A stretch of 64,000 bases of DNA. It comes from Lingula anatina. Lineage: Eukaryota; Brachiopoda; Lingulata; Lingulida; Lingulidae. Both the position numbers and the translations under genes were made by a program. Below the pieces are notes generated by a model, which was given only the letters and a program-made list of their open reading frames with translations, was not told where the DNA came from and did not search any database. Position 1 is the stretch's first letter, and every line of letters starts with the position of its first letter. Below, one piece after another: positions 11,639-25,797 of the stretch. The stretch covers positions 120,889 to 184,888 of the forward strand of contig NW_019775719.1 of NCBI RefSeq assembly GCF_001039355.2, in the 5' to 3' direction.

Positions 11639-14600
11639 TAGACTTTCTTAAACATTTAGGAACAAGTGCTCTGTACATCTCTATTATCTCATTAAACATT
11701 GGTGTCAAAATTTTGTAAATCAAGCAAATATATGCAGACATGATACAGGCTAAGGTGTGAAAATACTTCAAAAATGAAAAAGCAAAGATAAAAAGTAAAA
11801 TTTATTTAAGCATATTAACTATCTTTCCATAATGTATAATTTAATGGACAGTTCCCTAAAATGTGTACATGCCTGCTTGCATGCATGAATGCTTGAGTGT
11901 GGAATTTACCACAATTCATAAATATATACCTGGCTTATAAAATATGCCTACAATCCTACTAATAAGATATCCTTCTGGAATTACAGTATAAAGAAGCATC
12001 AATGTGCATTAGCAGACTACCCCCAGAACACATTAGTGAAAATGTGTTTACCTTAAAAATGCTCCTGGCATCCTTTAACTGGCATTTTCAACAGAATGTT
12101 TGTAATTTCAAATGTTCTGCAATCAAATGAATAGGAGTCCTATTGTAAATACAAATTGAAGTATATTACCCAACCAGAAAGACTTTACCTTCGTTCTTTT
12201 GATGAAAATTACCAGATACCATACTTAAACATCATCAAATAGAGGAAAAAAGCAATTGTCATTACAAATCGGTATGAAATACATTCGAGCTGCCATCAAA
12301 AAGCTATAAAAAATGATTAGTCAAATTCTTTTCATCTGGTTTCAGATACAAGTTTTCACTTAAAATATCATCAGAGGTATCAGATGTTGATCAAATTATT
12401 CCTAGAAATAATCAGCTCATAACTATCAGTCAATCTATCACCAGCTATCACTAACTAACTACAAAAAAGTGAAACAAGCTCACAAAAAAAGAACCGCCAC
12501 CCGACACTGATGTTTGACAGACATAAACAGTAAACATTCAGTCTGCAGCTGAACAATCCTCCATTGAACTTTAATGGAAGTTTAAATGTTTCCAGTTGGT
12601 TGTGGAAGTAAACTTTGTATGGCGTCCATTAGTCATGGACTGCCTGAGCATCGCCCTTGTTGCTCCCAGTTAGCGCTGCTGTCCTCTTCACCAGGGGCGA
12701 CAAGGGGGGAAGGGTCAATGTGCAGGGCAAAAACTGGACCACAGGTCACTGATAATTTGACAATGTTTTGATATCTAATGATTTTTAAATATTCACTTTT
12801 CCTGACCTTTTCACAACATGAGAAACTTCAGGCTCCATAAAACTGTCCAAATATCTGATATCTGAAGTGTTTTGATGTCTGTCTCACATTTTATTGGAGA
12901 TCCCTATTCACCCTCCTTCTTTCATCCCACTGCAATGCTACTTTGCTTTGGAAATTCTTATGTCAGAACCAAACCCTCAAAATTCCTAAAATTATAATTA
13001 TTGCCATTAGTCTTATTTGGTGACAGCTGATGAATAATCAAAAGGAAAAGACAAGCAATCCCTCCATTTTTTTCCAGATGCATACTAACTTTGTCAGGAC
13101 TGGTATGCACTGTCTAAATTTAGTGAAAAATGCAAAGTGAAATGTACATTAATATCTTAAAACACATAAATAAAGTTGACTTTGATAGGCTTACTAATTG
13201 GCCACTATTAAAAACTTGTGAAAGAAACCTTCAAAAAATAATCCTTGAAGTACTCCCCCTGCCATCAGTGTTTTCAGCAGTCTCTACAAACACCTTCCTT
13301 CAGATGCCACAAATGTTTCACTCTTTTTTTTTCTGGTATTCTTTCAACACTGGCAAATATCAAACACTCGACTGGATAGAGCTTCAAAGTATCTTGGACA
13401 AAAAGTGCCTGTTTTTTCAGATGCTGGGTTTATAAAACAGCAACTTTGCATTTCTTTTTACTTAGTGATATCTGGTGGAAAAAAGTGGCACCATCGTTGC
13501 AGGTAGAGAGAATTCCAATTCCCTAAATGCATCCCATCAAACAAAAACTTCTTCCAGACCCAATTTATTGGACAATTATATTTTGTTAACTGTTATTGAT
13601 GAAATAACATTAATGCTTTCTGTTACCCCACAAGTGGTGTTGTAGATAAGGTGTTATAGATGTCAATTTTCCTCAGTAACTAGTAATGTCAATATGACGA
13701 GAGATAATTTCAATTTATATGCTAAACATGTATTATTGCCATGGTCAGCTTTAAAAAATTTTTTGAACGGTGACGATAGAAAATCACAACACTCACAATA
13801 AGAAAAGAAAAATCACTTTTTACAATCATATTCATATAATAAACCCAATTTTAAGCGCAATCTTTGATCATACTCAGATTGTTACTAAAACATTTTGAGT
13901 AACAACACTCAAACAAAGTTGGCTGAAATGAAAAACTTCTCTCTCTTCTAATTATGTTCATGTAATGAGCAGCAGCACGACATGTTAGGAGTGCCATGCC
14001 CTGACCTGGACAAGCTGCACTGCAAGGTAGAGAGTTCTCCACCTGAGAACATACAATTACATTATCACTCAGCTACAACACTTCCTTCACTACTGGTCAA
14101 TTAAACCATCCTTCACCAGCACAGACTTCACACTCCACTCTTTCTATAATTAAAAATAGTTGCTGCTGTGCCAGCTTAGCCATGATCCTAGATTTTATAT
14201 ACAGGGCACTTAATACCATTCAAAAGATAAAATAAAATAAAAATAAATAAATTTTAAAGTTGCATCAAAGCACATCTGCACATTAAATTTTAAATAATTC
14301 AAAAATTGACATAATTTTTACAATAATGAAGTGAATGTTAAAAATTCTAGCTTTAGTCATTGTTTAATTATAACAGCATAGAAAATGTTAAAATTTATGT
14401 TAAACACAATGAAATCAACCGCAAGAAATAAATCACAAAATTAACCACGGATAACTGGATGAATGAAAATAGAAAACACTCGAGATTTATTGCCAATTTT
14501 ATGCAAAAACAATATCAGCAAAGTTAAACTTGATGTTGCTATGTGAGACAGCAGGTAACTATGGCAACCATTCTCTAAGGGCATACAAACAAGCCCAGTT

Positions 14601-16001
14601 CTTTCCTCCTCATGCCTCCATTCTCTGAAGACGTACAAACAAGTCCAATTCTTCCTCTTTTCATGCCTCACATAGTTCCCAAGTCACTGGTCCAGCTAGT
14701 AGATATTTTATCTCCGGAGATCACATGGGATAGTTCATGCATGATTAAGTTATCTGGGCACCTGTATTTCATGGGGCAGCATGACCTTATTGAAAACCCA
14801 CATGGCAGTTCAGACAAAGTCATACATAGACCGAAAACTGAGCCAAATTATGTTCCTAGAGCACCATACTGATTTACCAGGCATCTCAATGCTTGGGTTG
14901 CTATGGATCTATCTGTTTTGATGATAGGGTTTATTTGATGCAATTACAGTTGCTGATGCAGGCAAGGTGTACACTATATTCATTAGACTGGTTAACTAAG
15001 GACAAAAATGGCTAATGTGCAAATATGGATCTGTAGTCATATCACATTTCTATTAATCATTTCAAATGGCTGATGTTTTTTTTTACATATTTTCTGATAA
15101 TTCAAAATCATTCACTGTGCTAAATGAGCTCATACACCTTTCACTCCAAAAAAACATAGTTATCTGCATGGTGATCAATATGTGAGATTAAGATTTTCAG
15201 TACAAAATAGTAATTGTTTGAACACATATCTTATAAACTCATATCGGGATGTAAAGAATTCCCAACATACCAGCGACAAGTTGACGAGACATTACTGTTC
15301 ATTAAAGGTGGATTAAAAGAGGGAAGGCATTTGACAGAAATTCTTTGAAGGTACAGGATATTTCTCAACAATTACTTTTCACACAGACTTTAAATCAAGT
15401 GCTAAAAGCCAAAAATATCTCACTCACTTTCTGATGACTTAAATTATGGTCTCTCTCTCTCTATATATATATATATAAGTATATAATCACAGGTTTAAAC
15501 TCCTTACAAGTAGCTGTGAATAGCAGGAAGAAACCCCTGTAGGTTTGGTAAAATACATATAGTTTGTGAACTATTAATAGTTAAAAACACTTGTTTTTAC
15601 ATGTGTAACTTAAGGATCCAAACATTGCCCTCTTGTAGAATCCCCAAATCCTCTGGCTCTGTATTCCTCTATCCCTTCATCAGTGCTTCATCCATCATAT
15701 ACTTCAATATAAGAGCCAACCATTCTCATAAGAATACAGACGCCAGCCTGTTATCACTGTGTACAAGATGCCTCATCAAAAATGCCCATTTCCTTTCATC
15801 TTTATCAGCTATCAGTCAGATGAAGAGCATAAGTCCACCTGATATTGAATGTTTTCGTGGCTATCTGACTGGTCACAAAGGTCAGGTTTGATGGGTTATC
15901 TTCACAGGTATGTTACCCCCTGTTGCCATGTCAATCGTGGGCATTCTCCATACCTGACAATGATTCTGTTTACTCAAGGGTAGTTCCAGACAGGCATTAG
16001 G
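11639..16001. other. Non-coding single-copy DNA
   Basis: No gene is supported. There is an imperfect two-unit tandem repeat of about 50 bases at 14571-14670, a (CT)n(AT)n tract at about 15452-15478 and an A/T-rich patch near 14225-14300. The stretch 12580-12740 is less AT-rich than its surroundings and could be conserved non-coding DNA, but nothing more can be said without alignment. Confidence 0.5.
14571..14670 (+). repeat. Two-unit tandem repeat, ~50 bp period
   Basis: Two adjacent units share CATTCTCT, then TACAAACAAG, then a pyrimidine-rich stretch ending CATGCCTC. The units differ at several positions. The ORFs that cross them on either strand are by-products of the repeat. Confidence 0.75.
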
Positions 16002-16173
16002 CAGTGTGTGTGTGTGTGTGTGTGGTGGGGGGTGGGGGGGGTAGGGGGNNNNNNNNNNNNNNNNNNNNNNNNNNNNNNNNNNNNNNNNNNNNNNNNNNNN
16101 NNNNNNNNNNNNNNNNNNNNNNNNNNNNNNNNNNNNNNNNNNNNNNNNNNNNNNNNNNNNNNNNNNNNNNNNN
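16002..16173. repeat. (TG)n and poly-G tract running into an assembly gap
   Basis: A TG dinucleotide run from about 16002 passes into a G-rich stretch that ends at 16048. It is followed by 125 Ns (16049-16173). The gap probably results from the difficulty of reading the simple sequence. The ORFs spanning the Ns on both strands are meaningless. Confidence 0.95.
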
Positions 16174-16352
16174 AGTTGGAATAACTTGTTGCAAGACTTT
16201 TTTCACTAATACATACATGGTTCCTTTTTGTCTACCATATTTGATTTTTCTTTCCTTTTCTTTATCAAACAAATGTCAAAAATTTTCACCTTTTCAATAA
16301 TAGTAATACCTGGATCCCTTTTATATAAAAATATTTTACGTTTGTTCCCTTA

Positions 16353-16357
<5 letters not shown>

Positions 16358-16433
<76 letters not shown>

Positions 16434-16460
16434 CAGAGAGAGAGATAGAGAGATAGAGAT
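16358..16460. repeat. Compound (GT)n(GA)n microsatellite
   Basis: A GT run followed directly by a GA run with occasional C and T interruptions. The ORF reading through it encodes alternating Val-Cys and Glu-Arg and is not a gene. Confidence 0.96.
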
Positions 16461-18144
16461 ACACCTATTCACTACCCAGACATTACATCCAAGGCTTCAA
16501 AGGAATAATAGGTATTTTAACCAAAAACTATTACAAACAGTTGCCCATCTGTCAAGCTTTCCATTAATTTTTGGTCTTAAATTCCTATTATCTCTGTAGA
16601 AACTGCCAGGTTTCTCTCGTCAAGTCCAATTTCTCACTAAGTATAATGGTTTTGAACTTATTGAAATTTCATCTGTTCTGCTGCAATTTCCACACCAAGG
16701 CAATAACTTTTCCTCATCTATTCTCATTTAAAAGGACAAGAAACGTGCAAGCGGCTATTACTTTTCCATAGATTCAATTTGGTGTTGACTTCTAAAGTGA
16801 AGTACAAATCTCCTCCCTGGTAATGGGCCTCAGCACTATATCCCCTTACACATTTACCCGCACATTATCATCTTTAATAAAACCCACGATTCAGAAACAG
16901 TTGTGCTAGCTCACTGCCAGTTGAAGACTTTTACATTGTTTGACAAAAATTACCAGCAGTATTTATAGTGTCTGCTTGTTTTATAGATTTCATATTTTAC
17001 AGGCGTGCAACTACATCAAGGTTTATCTTCTCCCTTCCCTTGGGAGCTTTTTTTGTGAAAACTTACTACGGTTATGGTGAACAAAATATTAAGCGATGCA
17101 CATATTACGCTTCTGAGTATACGCAATCATAGGGGGTAAATACTATAGGAACCAAAATATTTTGAGATAAAATGCAATGTCAATCAATTGCGCACCAAAA
17201 GCTATCCAAACATTCTTTGAGACACAAAGAAACAATAAAGCAAAAAATAGAATTAGCTAAATGCAAAGCAAGTGTAAGAAAGAAATTTACAAGCCAGCAC
17301 ATTCATAGCTGTTTTCAGAGATGAGCGAATCGCAGTCATGCAAGAAATCTATGATGTGATACTGTGTGCTAAAGCAAGAAGATGACTCCTACAGCGTGAA
17401 GCGCAGATGGCCAGTTGAAGAGTTCTAGCCAATGAAGGACCACAAAACAATCAAATGTCCCCAAAAGCCATTGATACTGGCACCAACTAATCTCATAGAA
17501 TGCCCCAGAATTCAATAACTGTCATGGTTTCTTCATTTTTTTTCACACTAATGAAGCAGAACTAATTTCTGAGCCCACAGTGGAAAGACGATAAGTTTAG
17601 AGGAAATTACGCGAGAAAGGAAAGAAGCAGGCTTCCTTTGGTGGCAATACATTATTGACGTGCTGTAGCATAGTTTTTAATGGTTTCGTGTTGCTTGAGG
17701 AGTGTGGCAGAAGAAAAGCTGTGTAAGCAAGAGACAGGTCATATCCGTCAGATATTAGTTAAAGAACTCAACACTATATATGCACTCAGCTTTCCTTAAT
17801 ACCACCAAGGATTGCCCAGCGACAATATAATGCAAACTGTCAGCGGCAGGAAACACTGACTTAATATCACATCTGAGACCTTAGATATATATATATATAT
17901 ATTCTAACCTAAACAGTTGAAAACAAGAGCAGGTCATTTCAAAGACCTAACACCAGCCAATCTGAGTGGTATCTTTTGCAATTCTCCAAGGAAGTCCAAA
18001 ATGAAAGAATTAAGTTAACAAAATTTTGATATTAGAATTCACATAAATTTAACCTATACACATTCAAAAGGAGCCATTCTATACCAATTGTTAACAAGAA
18101 TCTCATGTGATATCTTTTAAAAAGAAGAAAAAAGCTCCACTTAC
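16461..18144. other. Non-coding DNA
   Basis: No gene is supported. It contains a short (AT)n tract at about 17885-17902. Short ORFs have no recognisable features. Confidence 0.5.
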
Positions 18145-18202
18145 CTCAGTCTATCACAGAGAGCCCACTGACTGAAGATTGCAGTAGAGGAACCTCCTGA
18201 GT
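18145..18202 (-). CDS. Candidate 58-nt internal exon, unknown product
   Basis: On the minus strand a pyrimidine-rich acceptor (TTTGTTTTTCAG) is followed by 58 nt that end GACTGAG before GTAAGTGG, a near-consensus donor. Two frames contain stops; the third is open and reads SGGSSTAIFSQWALCDRL, entering after two bases and leaving two bases over. I do not recognise the peptide. Both splice sites are better than average for this window, but a 58-nt open segment is expected by chance, and a 5' UTR exon or no exon at all are alternatives. Adjacent DNA upstream and downstream is plain non-coding sequence. Confidence 0.25.
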
Positions 18203-18348
18203 CTGAAAAACAAAATCAAATCCTAATTTATTCTGGCAGACATGCACTTTCTTAAGCTGTATTTGCAAATAAAGTGGGGCTGCATTTTACAAAACCTCAC
18301 AAAGTATCAATGAAAACAGAGGCCTTATGGGCTAGTAGTCATCTCCAC

Positions 18349-18350
<2 letters not shown>

Positions 18351-18402
<52 letters not shown>
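18351..18402. repeat. (AT)n microsatellite
   Basis: About 50 bases of uninterrupted AT dinucleotide. A second, shorter AT tract lies at about 17885-17902. Confidence 0.97.
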
Positions 18403-18404
<2 letters not shown>

Positions 18405-19410
18405 TAGAGCAGTTAACCAAAATATTACAGTACTGTAATTTCTTTATCAAAAGAGTGTAAAACTGGCACTGCAAGAAGAACAATTACAATTCTTGCAAAC
18501 AACCACATAGTTTAACTTTCCTCATGATCCCCCTTTTTTTCTCACAATTCACCAGTCTACTGGTAAGTATCTGGATCATACAATTCTATAAAGAACAACT
18601 TTTCTTATCCCCTAACTTTACAAGCCAAGTCCCAAGATCATTAGACTTACATTGAATTTCTTGAGTAAAAAAAAAAAATAATAATAATAATAAAAATAAA
18701 AATTAAAAAATAAATAAAACAATCAGGTTTCCTATTGCCAAGGAGATAGTTAATTTAATCTACAGATCTCTAGATGATCAAGATTACTCCTCTATACCCC
18801 CCCCTCAAAAACTTTTTTCAATTTTTTAAAAACTAAATTAAACATCCCATTTCTTTCATATCAAAATCCACTGAAGTCCATCTTTTCCACCTCAGCCCAT
18901 CTCTCCCACTTTATCCCATATTTCCTACATTATCCCATATTTTCCTGATTAGTATTACAGACAGCCATGGTTCTGCCATACACGACTACCTGCCACAGCA
19001 CGGACTGTTCTCTTTACATCAAATCAATACTAAAGGAGACCAAATCAGCATGTGTTGGGTATATCCGTTAATCCTCAATTGTCTAGTTTGTAAGAAATAT
19101 ATGCAATGGCAAGTGAAAGTCCTCCTTTGGGGTAATCCTTCAATGGGTCCAATCAACCGAGCTATTCCCCACGTGCAGGATTAGGACTTCAGTGTTGCAC
19201 ATATTCCCCATTGTCTCTTTATTGCTATTTTTGAATTATTTCAATACCCAGGCATGGACACTGTAAGTGATGGAGGGAGAGAAGCCCAAGAAATGAACCG
19301 CGATGAAAACCGATGACAGTCGTTACAGCCATCAGGGACAGCCCCAGATACGGCCTGCAGTTCTATGACTTCCTTGACAGAAATTAACAGGAAAAATTGC
19401 TACTGCTGCT

Positions 19411-19668
19411 TTTTTTGTGCTGTTTTTAATTATTCTTCTACACCTCGAAAATGATAACTTCCATTCAAACTAATCTTTGAATATCACGCAAAGAAACGGA
19501 AGAATGAATCCCTTGAGGGCCACACCTACAGTGTAGAACTTAAATCATTGTTTTTTGTGCTGTATTTAAAATTCTTCACCACTATGAAAATAATAACTTC
19601 CTTCCAATTTAATCATAGCAGATCATGCTAAGCAATGGGAGAAAGAAGCCCCTAAGGGCCAAACCTAT
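19411..19668 (+). repeat. Imperfect tandem pair, ~140-bp unit
   Basis: Two units with an offset of about 140 bases share TTTTTTGTGCTGT at their start, ATAACTTCC in the middle and AGGGCCA-ACCTA near the end. The units are well diverged, so this is an old duplication. A purine-rich GGGAGA(G/A)AGAAGCCC motif occurs in unit 2 and again just upstream at about 19275, suggesting a third, more degraded unit. Confidence 0.6.
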
Positions 19669-22600
19669 ATCTATTTTTGTTCTTACACGTGTGCTAGAAA
19701 ATGTTAGAGTTTAATCTTTGGCTAGTATGACCTTAAAATCTAAAGTTTATTTCCCCGTTTGAGCAGAAATAGAAACCGTAGCAGTACTACATGGGGGAAT
19801 TAAAAATGGATGCCTGGTTGAATAAGCTTTGACTTAATTAATATATATACATGTAACTATAGAACATTTTTAATATTTGCTACAATCTTCCCTCATTGTT
19901 CCCAATGTGTTATCATCTTATATCTAGTCTAAAAAGATAAAATTTAAGTTTTAGCATACCTGTATTATAAATCTGAATAAATCTGAAAGTAGGGAACATC
20001 TTACCGACCTTACGGACTACTTAAAAGTAGGCTCACCTGCCTATTTAAATGGAAAGGACATTGCTAACATTCCACACCATTATCAGTGGAACAATTAGTC
20101 ACAGATTAAGAATAAGAAAAGGGAGCATACTTCGCTGAACAGTGTGGACGTGCAGATTCTGTGTGGGGGCACTCGGCGGCAACAATTAGTCCAATTTTTG
20201 TTCCCTAAGTGCTGCCACAAGTGCCATATTAAGTGTAATAACAGATTTATCAACTCCTCACTTAACAAATACTGTGTTAATTACGTAACAGCTAGAGACA
20301 CTGATAACTTTCATTGTCCAGGTGTGGTCACTGCAAAGTGACCTAAAGGCTGACCTCTACATATCTATATACCACTTAAGGAAAATTTCATTGTCCTCCT
20401 CTTCAAAGCCAATAAACACTGGATTACCACCAGAGTATCTTTAATAAAGCTTGATACTTTGTAATAAGACATTATGTAACCCAAGGTTTATTGAAAATTA
20501 TTATGATCTGGGACTTGTGTCAATAATTAGATCTTCCGCTCTTCGACTTACGACGCCAATATTCCTTGTTTAGAGCATTAGCCGGTTTCGTGTGTGGATG
20601 TGAAAAATCTCACTTGCCTGTCACGTCCCAGAGAGGTCTATTCCCTCTTGTAATAAACACACGTGTCCGTCCACCATGGTCCTTTTAGTTAAATATACCT
20701 TTTGACTTAAGGAGTCGCTCTACAAGCAATGACACCTGTCATCTTTACAATCAAAGAGCAGAGCAAATAGTGGAGATGCAGAGCACATTAAGCATGCCAC
20801 TGTATCTCAACTTGAATTATTAATTAACACAGCACTCACTCCATGATTAAAATTTATTGTAATTTTGGTGAAAAAGGGGAAAAGACAAGAAATTACCTTT
20901 TGTTAAGTATAGTAACTCATCAATGTACTTCAGTAAAAAAAACATCAATAAAAAATTAGGAAATCAGGAAATGAAAATTAAAAATTTAGCACCTAGTGTA
21001 TGTGTACAATGCTAGCTTGATTCAAGGATCTAAACAAGTAATTTTTAAAACTCATTTCATTCTCACTCTCATAACCATGCCCGACACTGTTCACCAGATC
21101 ATTGCAAATATGTGAAAAAGTCATTTACTACACAAAGTAGATGCTTCTTTTCACTATAAACAGACACGGAGGCAGCATTTAACCACCTACGTTGACAGAG
21201 AATAAAAGCCTTAAGAAGACCGACGTCTCCCATTTCACGAGGCATATTGTTCCATCAATATCACATGTTACTAATACCCCTTAACTTAAAAGAAAAACTG
21301 GCTATTACCCTTGACTAACCTTCACTTTACAATTTAAAGATTACAAGATTGATTGGCTACTTACAGTGATAAAAATCTATCTCACCTATTTTACTAGTCC
21401 CTGGTGTAGTAAACACAATTTCTCACGGCTAAGAATGACAGATAAAAGAGAGCAGTAGCTGACTTTGTAGTATACCTTATGCAACGCTCTCTTACCGAAG
21501 CTCATTGCTGGCAGTAATAAATCATTACCTTTGTCAATTAAAGAGCTTACCTGTTCCTGGCTGCTCAATGACATGAAAAGCATCAGAACCCTGCCACTCT
21601 TTTTCAGCAGAGTGACAGGTGAAACCTCAAGCCTTAGATCAACCCAAATCAGACTAAGTTTCCTGTCTACGATCCCCTCTAACCCCAAATCAATGATACC
21701 TGTCCGGCAATCAACTATTCATTGATTGCTGGGATGTTTATAAAGGCACTCTATTACACAGACCCAAGCCTCATGGCTCGGGAAGGTATTTGGAATTGGG
21801 CAGAGTCAATATTTGACCTGCCCTATCACCTGGTGAGACAGAACAACACCAACAAATGGAGAACATTTTTGGAATATACCCAGTCGATCGGTGACTAGTT
21901 AGAAAGTATTGATGAGCCTTCTATGGTTAAATGGGCAAGCAAGCCCTCCAGGGTCTACGCCAGTTGATTGTTGGTGTAACTCTCTAAACACGGACTGAAA
22001 CCAATTTCGCAGCGACAAATACGCGGGATAAAAGAGCTGATGTAATCATTTAGCTGGTGTTGGGCAGAGAGAATTGTGTGAAAACAAGAAAATTGGTTTC
22101 ATTAATGTATGGTTTATCAGGTTACTGCTGTGGTCACAACAGTGTCATTGGACATATAGAGAAAAAGGTTTAAGATTAAGATGACTACAGAATTTAACAC
22201 TTAAATTTAACAGGGATATAATGCTCACTTAGTGGACTCAGGAAGTTGAAGTAAATGTGGTTTGTTAAAAGGCAACAGTCTGAACACTAAAATACTTCAC
22301 AAACATACAATGAATACGCATGGAAATATGTTTATAAAAGGTGTTTAGTTAAGACAATCTTGTAGAACCTTACCTTATAGAAGGCAGGAGAAAAAAAAAA
22401 CAGCCTAAACCCTGACTTCAAACTTTTAACTACCTTTTTTCTCCTAACATGAGTAATTGAAATTAATTAAGCAGAAATACATGTATGTAGGACAAGCTTT
22501 ATGAATGATTAATTAGAGTTCGGTTAAATTCATATTACCAAGCCAAGGAGTTGATGGATCCTGTCAAATTCTTTAAGTTGCCCACAAATTCTAAATACAT

Positions 22601-25499
22601 CAGAGATGCTGTCCGCCCACATTCTCCCAGCCAAAATTACCAATGTCAGAGTACGACTTCATGGAGCCACATCAATTTACCTTAGCTCAATAAAAATGTG
22701 CTTGTTTTGTATTCATTTTCAGGAGCAAAATATGAAAAAAAAATCAATTTGCGAGCGTGGTTCACTGACAACAGCCCCTGGAGCAAGCCAGGAGCAGAGG
22801 AGGCCTTGGGTGGCAGCTGAGAGAGAAGAGATATTAATGTCTAAACTGATAAGTTCACATTTGAGAAGATGTTCTCACATCCCATTAATGTCGTACATGC
22901 TCAAATACTTCGTAATTAGCTGCCAGATACTTAATTAACACTGGCTACATGTTACCTGAAAATATGCAGTAAACAACTACTGGTTTGTTGCCATTTTTTT
23001 TTCTAATTTAGACTGGTTTATTTTTCAATCTATCTTGTAGTAAATCATTATCTACTGCCTTTAAAACATTTTTTAATCAAAGTCCTATTATGTTGTTCAT
23101 TATTGCCTTTTTATCTTTAATATCATGTGTCATAAATTCTATCCCCATATTCTTGTATAAAAAGATCAGGCACCCATCCTAATGAATCTATAAAACAACA
23201 ACTTTCAACAAACTATGGAAGACTGAATTCCAATCTATTTTCCGCACAACACAAACATCATGACAAAAATAATAATAACGATTGTAAGATTAATGAAATA
23301 ATAAGTGGCATCCAAATACTGGATACAAAAAAGCTGGGATCTAATACTGCATTCACAAAAAGAAGACAGATACAAGAGCAGGGCCCCAGGAGCAGACGAC
23401 ACTCGCAACCCAATGAGACAACAAAAGCAGAAGATTCTAATTACTTCCTACGTAACCTATCATCCCCTCTGGGAAACCCTATTTCTTCCTTAATCAAAGT
23501 CTTCTATGAAAAGTTAAACAGTGCAGCAAGTTTTCCCTTAGAGTCTTCCATTTTCACACCCTGATCCACATGCATGTCTTTGTCCCCACAGCAAATTAAC
23601 CACTGTTCATTGGTGCTTTTATCTGCCTTTTTTTGCTAGTCATTAAGGCTTAGTCTGGCGACTGTCCGCTAGCACAATTAGTAAGGGAATTAAGGCAGCA
23701 CACTGGTGAATAGGGGATTATAACAACCAAGATTCTGATTGGAAAAAAAGAATTCCCTTTTAGTGGAAGATTAACAAACATGGGGTTAAATGCATATTGA
23801 AAAAAGTTCCGTTTTGGAGAGCAATTGTATATATTTTGATACTAAGCAGGGGAAAATTCTCTAGTTGTTTAATTTTTTACACCTATTCTCCTATAAAAGC
23901 TGAAATAATTGAGAAAAATGACTTGAATGACAAATATACTTCAGTTCTGTATCACTTTGACAATCTTTATCTATCTATACACTGCTGCTTTTCACTGTTG
24001 AGTCATTAAAAACAGTTATATCACCCGATACAAAAAAGTTTGTTTAAAATTTGTTCATTTAAAAATAATACTACTAGAAATGCTTTTTTTCGTGTTAGCT
24101 ATGACACTAGTACACATTCTATCAATTTTGCAATCCCTTAATTTATCCAACATCTTCCTTCAGGTTAAAATCTATACACTGCACTAGCAATACTTTGAAT
24201 GGACTTCAAGTACTTCACATTTCCAATACTCCTGTACTGTGAGGACTGATAAAACAAAACCCATCCAACCTAAGAGCAGCCAGCTATACCTTGTTTTCAC
24301 GCATATTACAAAAACGTTGGCTAAATTTCTCTTAGTGCTATTACAGACTGGTCACCTTTATTAATGGACTGGTAAATTGCTGACCATTTTTTTGCAACCT
24401 GTGTTTCAAAATGCCAAAAGAGAAAACTCTTTATGCATCATTGTTATTTTGTTTCTATTGTTTCCTTATCAAAAATGTAATACTTGCATTTTATTTGTAT
24501 TTTTTTCTTACAAAGATTCCAATCAATTTAACCCATTGTCTGAGGAATAAAGTCACTACATTTTTATTTTTTCAATGATACCCTAGAATCTGTTTTTACA
24601 TCTGTGAACATGTATATGATAACATCATAACAGGAAGATGAATTCTCGGAACACATTCAACAGATATATTCATTTTAGAAACGTAATTCAAAAGTTGCAT
24701 GACTTGCATGATACAATTAAAACAATACGTGACTAGTGTTTCTCATTTATAATTTATAACTTATTCTGTGAGAGAACAGAGTTTGGAATTTTTTCTATAT
24801 CCACATCACCCATGGTATGTTTTTTTCATTTCCCAAAGGCCCAGTTAATGTTGTCCATTAATCTAACACTATTACAGATATTTATGTACACACGTATTGT
24901 TAATATATGTACAGGAGCGTACACGCAAATACAGACAGGAATATGAACAGACAGACACTGATAGATTCAGGTTCTCCCTAAGGAAGGGGAAGGATCTTTG
25001 TCTCTAGGAAATAATAATATACAAAGTGAAGGGATTCAAATTTCTTGGTTTTATCTTTTTGCTGTCATTACATGTAAATACATTTTCATTGAGAGAGAAG
25101 GGGTACAGCTGAAACCATTGGTCAAGCCCCCTTCTCCCAATCTGTCATTAAAACACACATACACACATACAAAAGCATGCACATCCACACCCACAAGCAC
25201 ATGCACACACACCCACATTCACACACGCATGCACACAGGTATACCATTGCTCTGTCAGATTAGATCTCTCAGGCTAAGAATACATCGATTTTCCTCGCCA
25301 GTCACCTAAGATGTTTACCAAAGCCTGGTGTCGAGGTTTCCCTTCACCTGCCATGCCATTAGCTGGTTTCCTGAGGTAAGTCGGCAGGAAAAATATCTGC
25401 TTACAGACACCACTTGCTTCATGGGCTGCAGTCACTCTCCAAATAACAGAAACGACAGATTCTTTTGAAATTTGAAAAAAAAGGCCAACATACATACTG

Positions 25500-25797
25500 G
25501 GCCTAGGCAAAAAAGGGATTGAGATCCCAAAAAGAATTTAGGTAACCAAGACCCCAAAGAGGAAATGACCCCCCCTCCCCGGCCCCAAAAAAAAAGTGAC
25601 AAATTCCTGAGACCCTAGGGTAGGGACAGAGCAGAAGAGGAGGGTGACCCAGACGCTAGGGAGGTGAATGAGACCACATCTAAAAGATAAAATGAATAAA
25701 ACCCCAGGGAGAAAGTGATAGTCCCTGGGGAGAAGGCATCGGAGACCTTAGGGAGAAAGTGATCATGGTCCCAACAAGAGTGAGATGAACCCCAGGT
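25500..25797 (+). repeat. Degenerate CCCNAGGGAGA minisatellite, left part
   Basis: Repeated CCC(C/T)AGGG and GGGAGAAAGTGA-like blocks are spread through this stretch with irregular spacing. The same motif family resumes after the transposon at 25798-26347, so one array was probably interrupted. The left part is much more diverged than the right. Confidence 0.6.

Larger units (their letters stand above)
18203..25499. other. Non-coding DNA with simple repeats
   Basis: No gene is supported. Contents by eye: a long (AT)n at 18351-18402, an A/T-rich run with AAT units at 18668-18719, an imperfect 140-base tandem pair at 19411-19668, and a CA-rich degenerate tract around 25153-25236. A good plus-strand acceptor (CATTTTCAG) at 22722 is followed by an open frame to about 22935, but no convincing donor ends it. 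A minus-strand stretch at about 25385-25460 also has splice-like borders; neither is called as an exon. Confidence 0.5.

Noticed and set aside
12586-12771. Small Cys/Ser-rich ORF in a GC-richer patch
   Set aside because: Short, no splice support, no homologue recognised; the patch could equally be conserved non-coding DNA.
15997-16300. ORFs on both strands across the N gap
   Set aside because: Most of the reading frame is undefined sequence next to TG and G runs.
16360-16599. 79-codon ORF over the compound microsatellite
   Set aside because: Translation of GT and GA repeats (Val-Cys, Glu-Arg).
22723-22935. Plus-strand exon after a strong acceptor
   Set aside because: Open for about 70 codons, but no good donor or stop-plus-poly(A) signal ends it and the peptide is unrecognised.
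25385-25460. Minus-strand exon-like segment near 25.4 kb
   Set aside because: Splice borders are mediocre and the segment is short; kept only as a caution about phase-compatible chance candidates.
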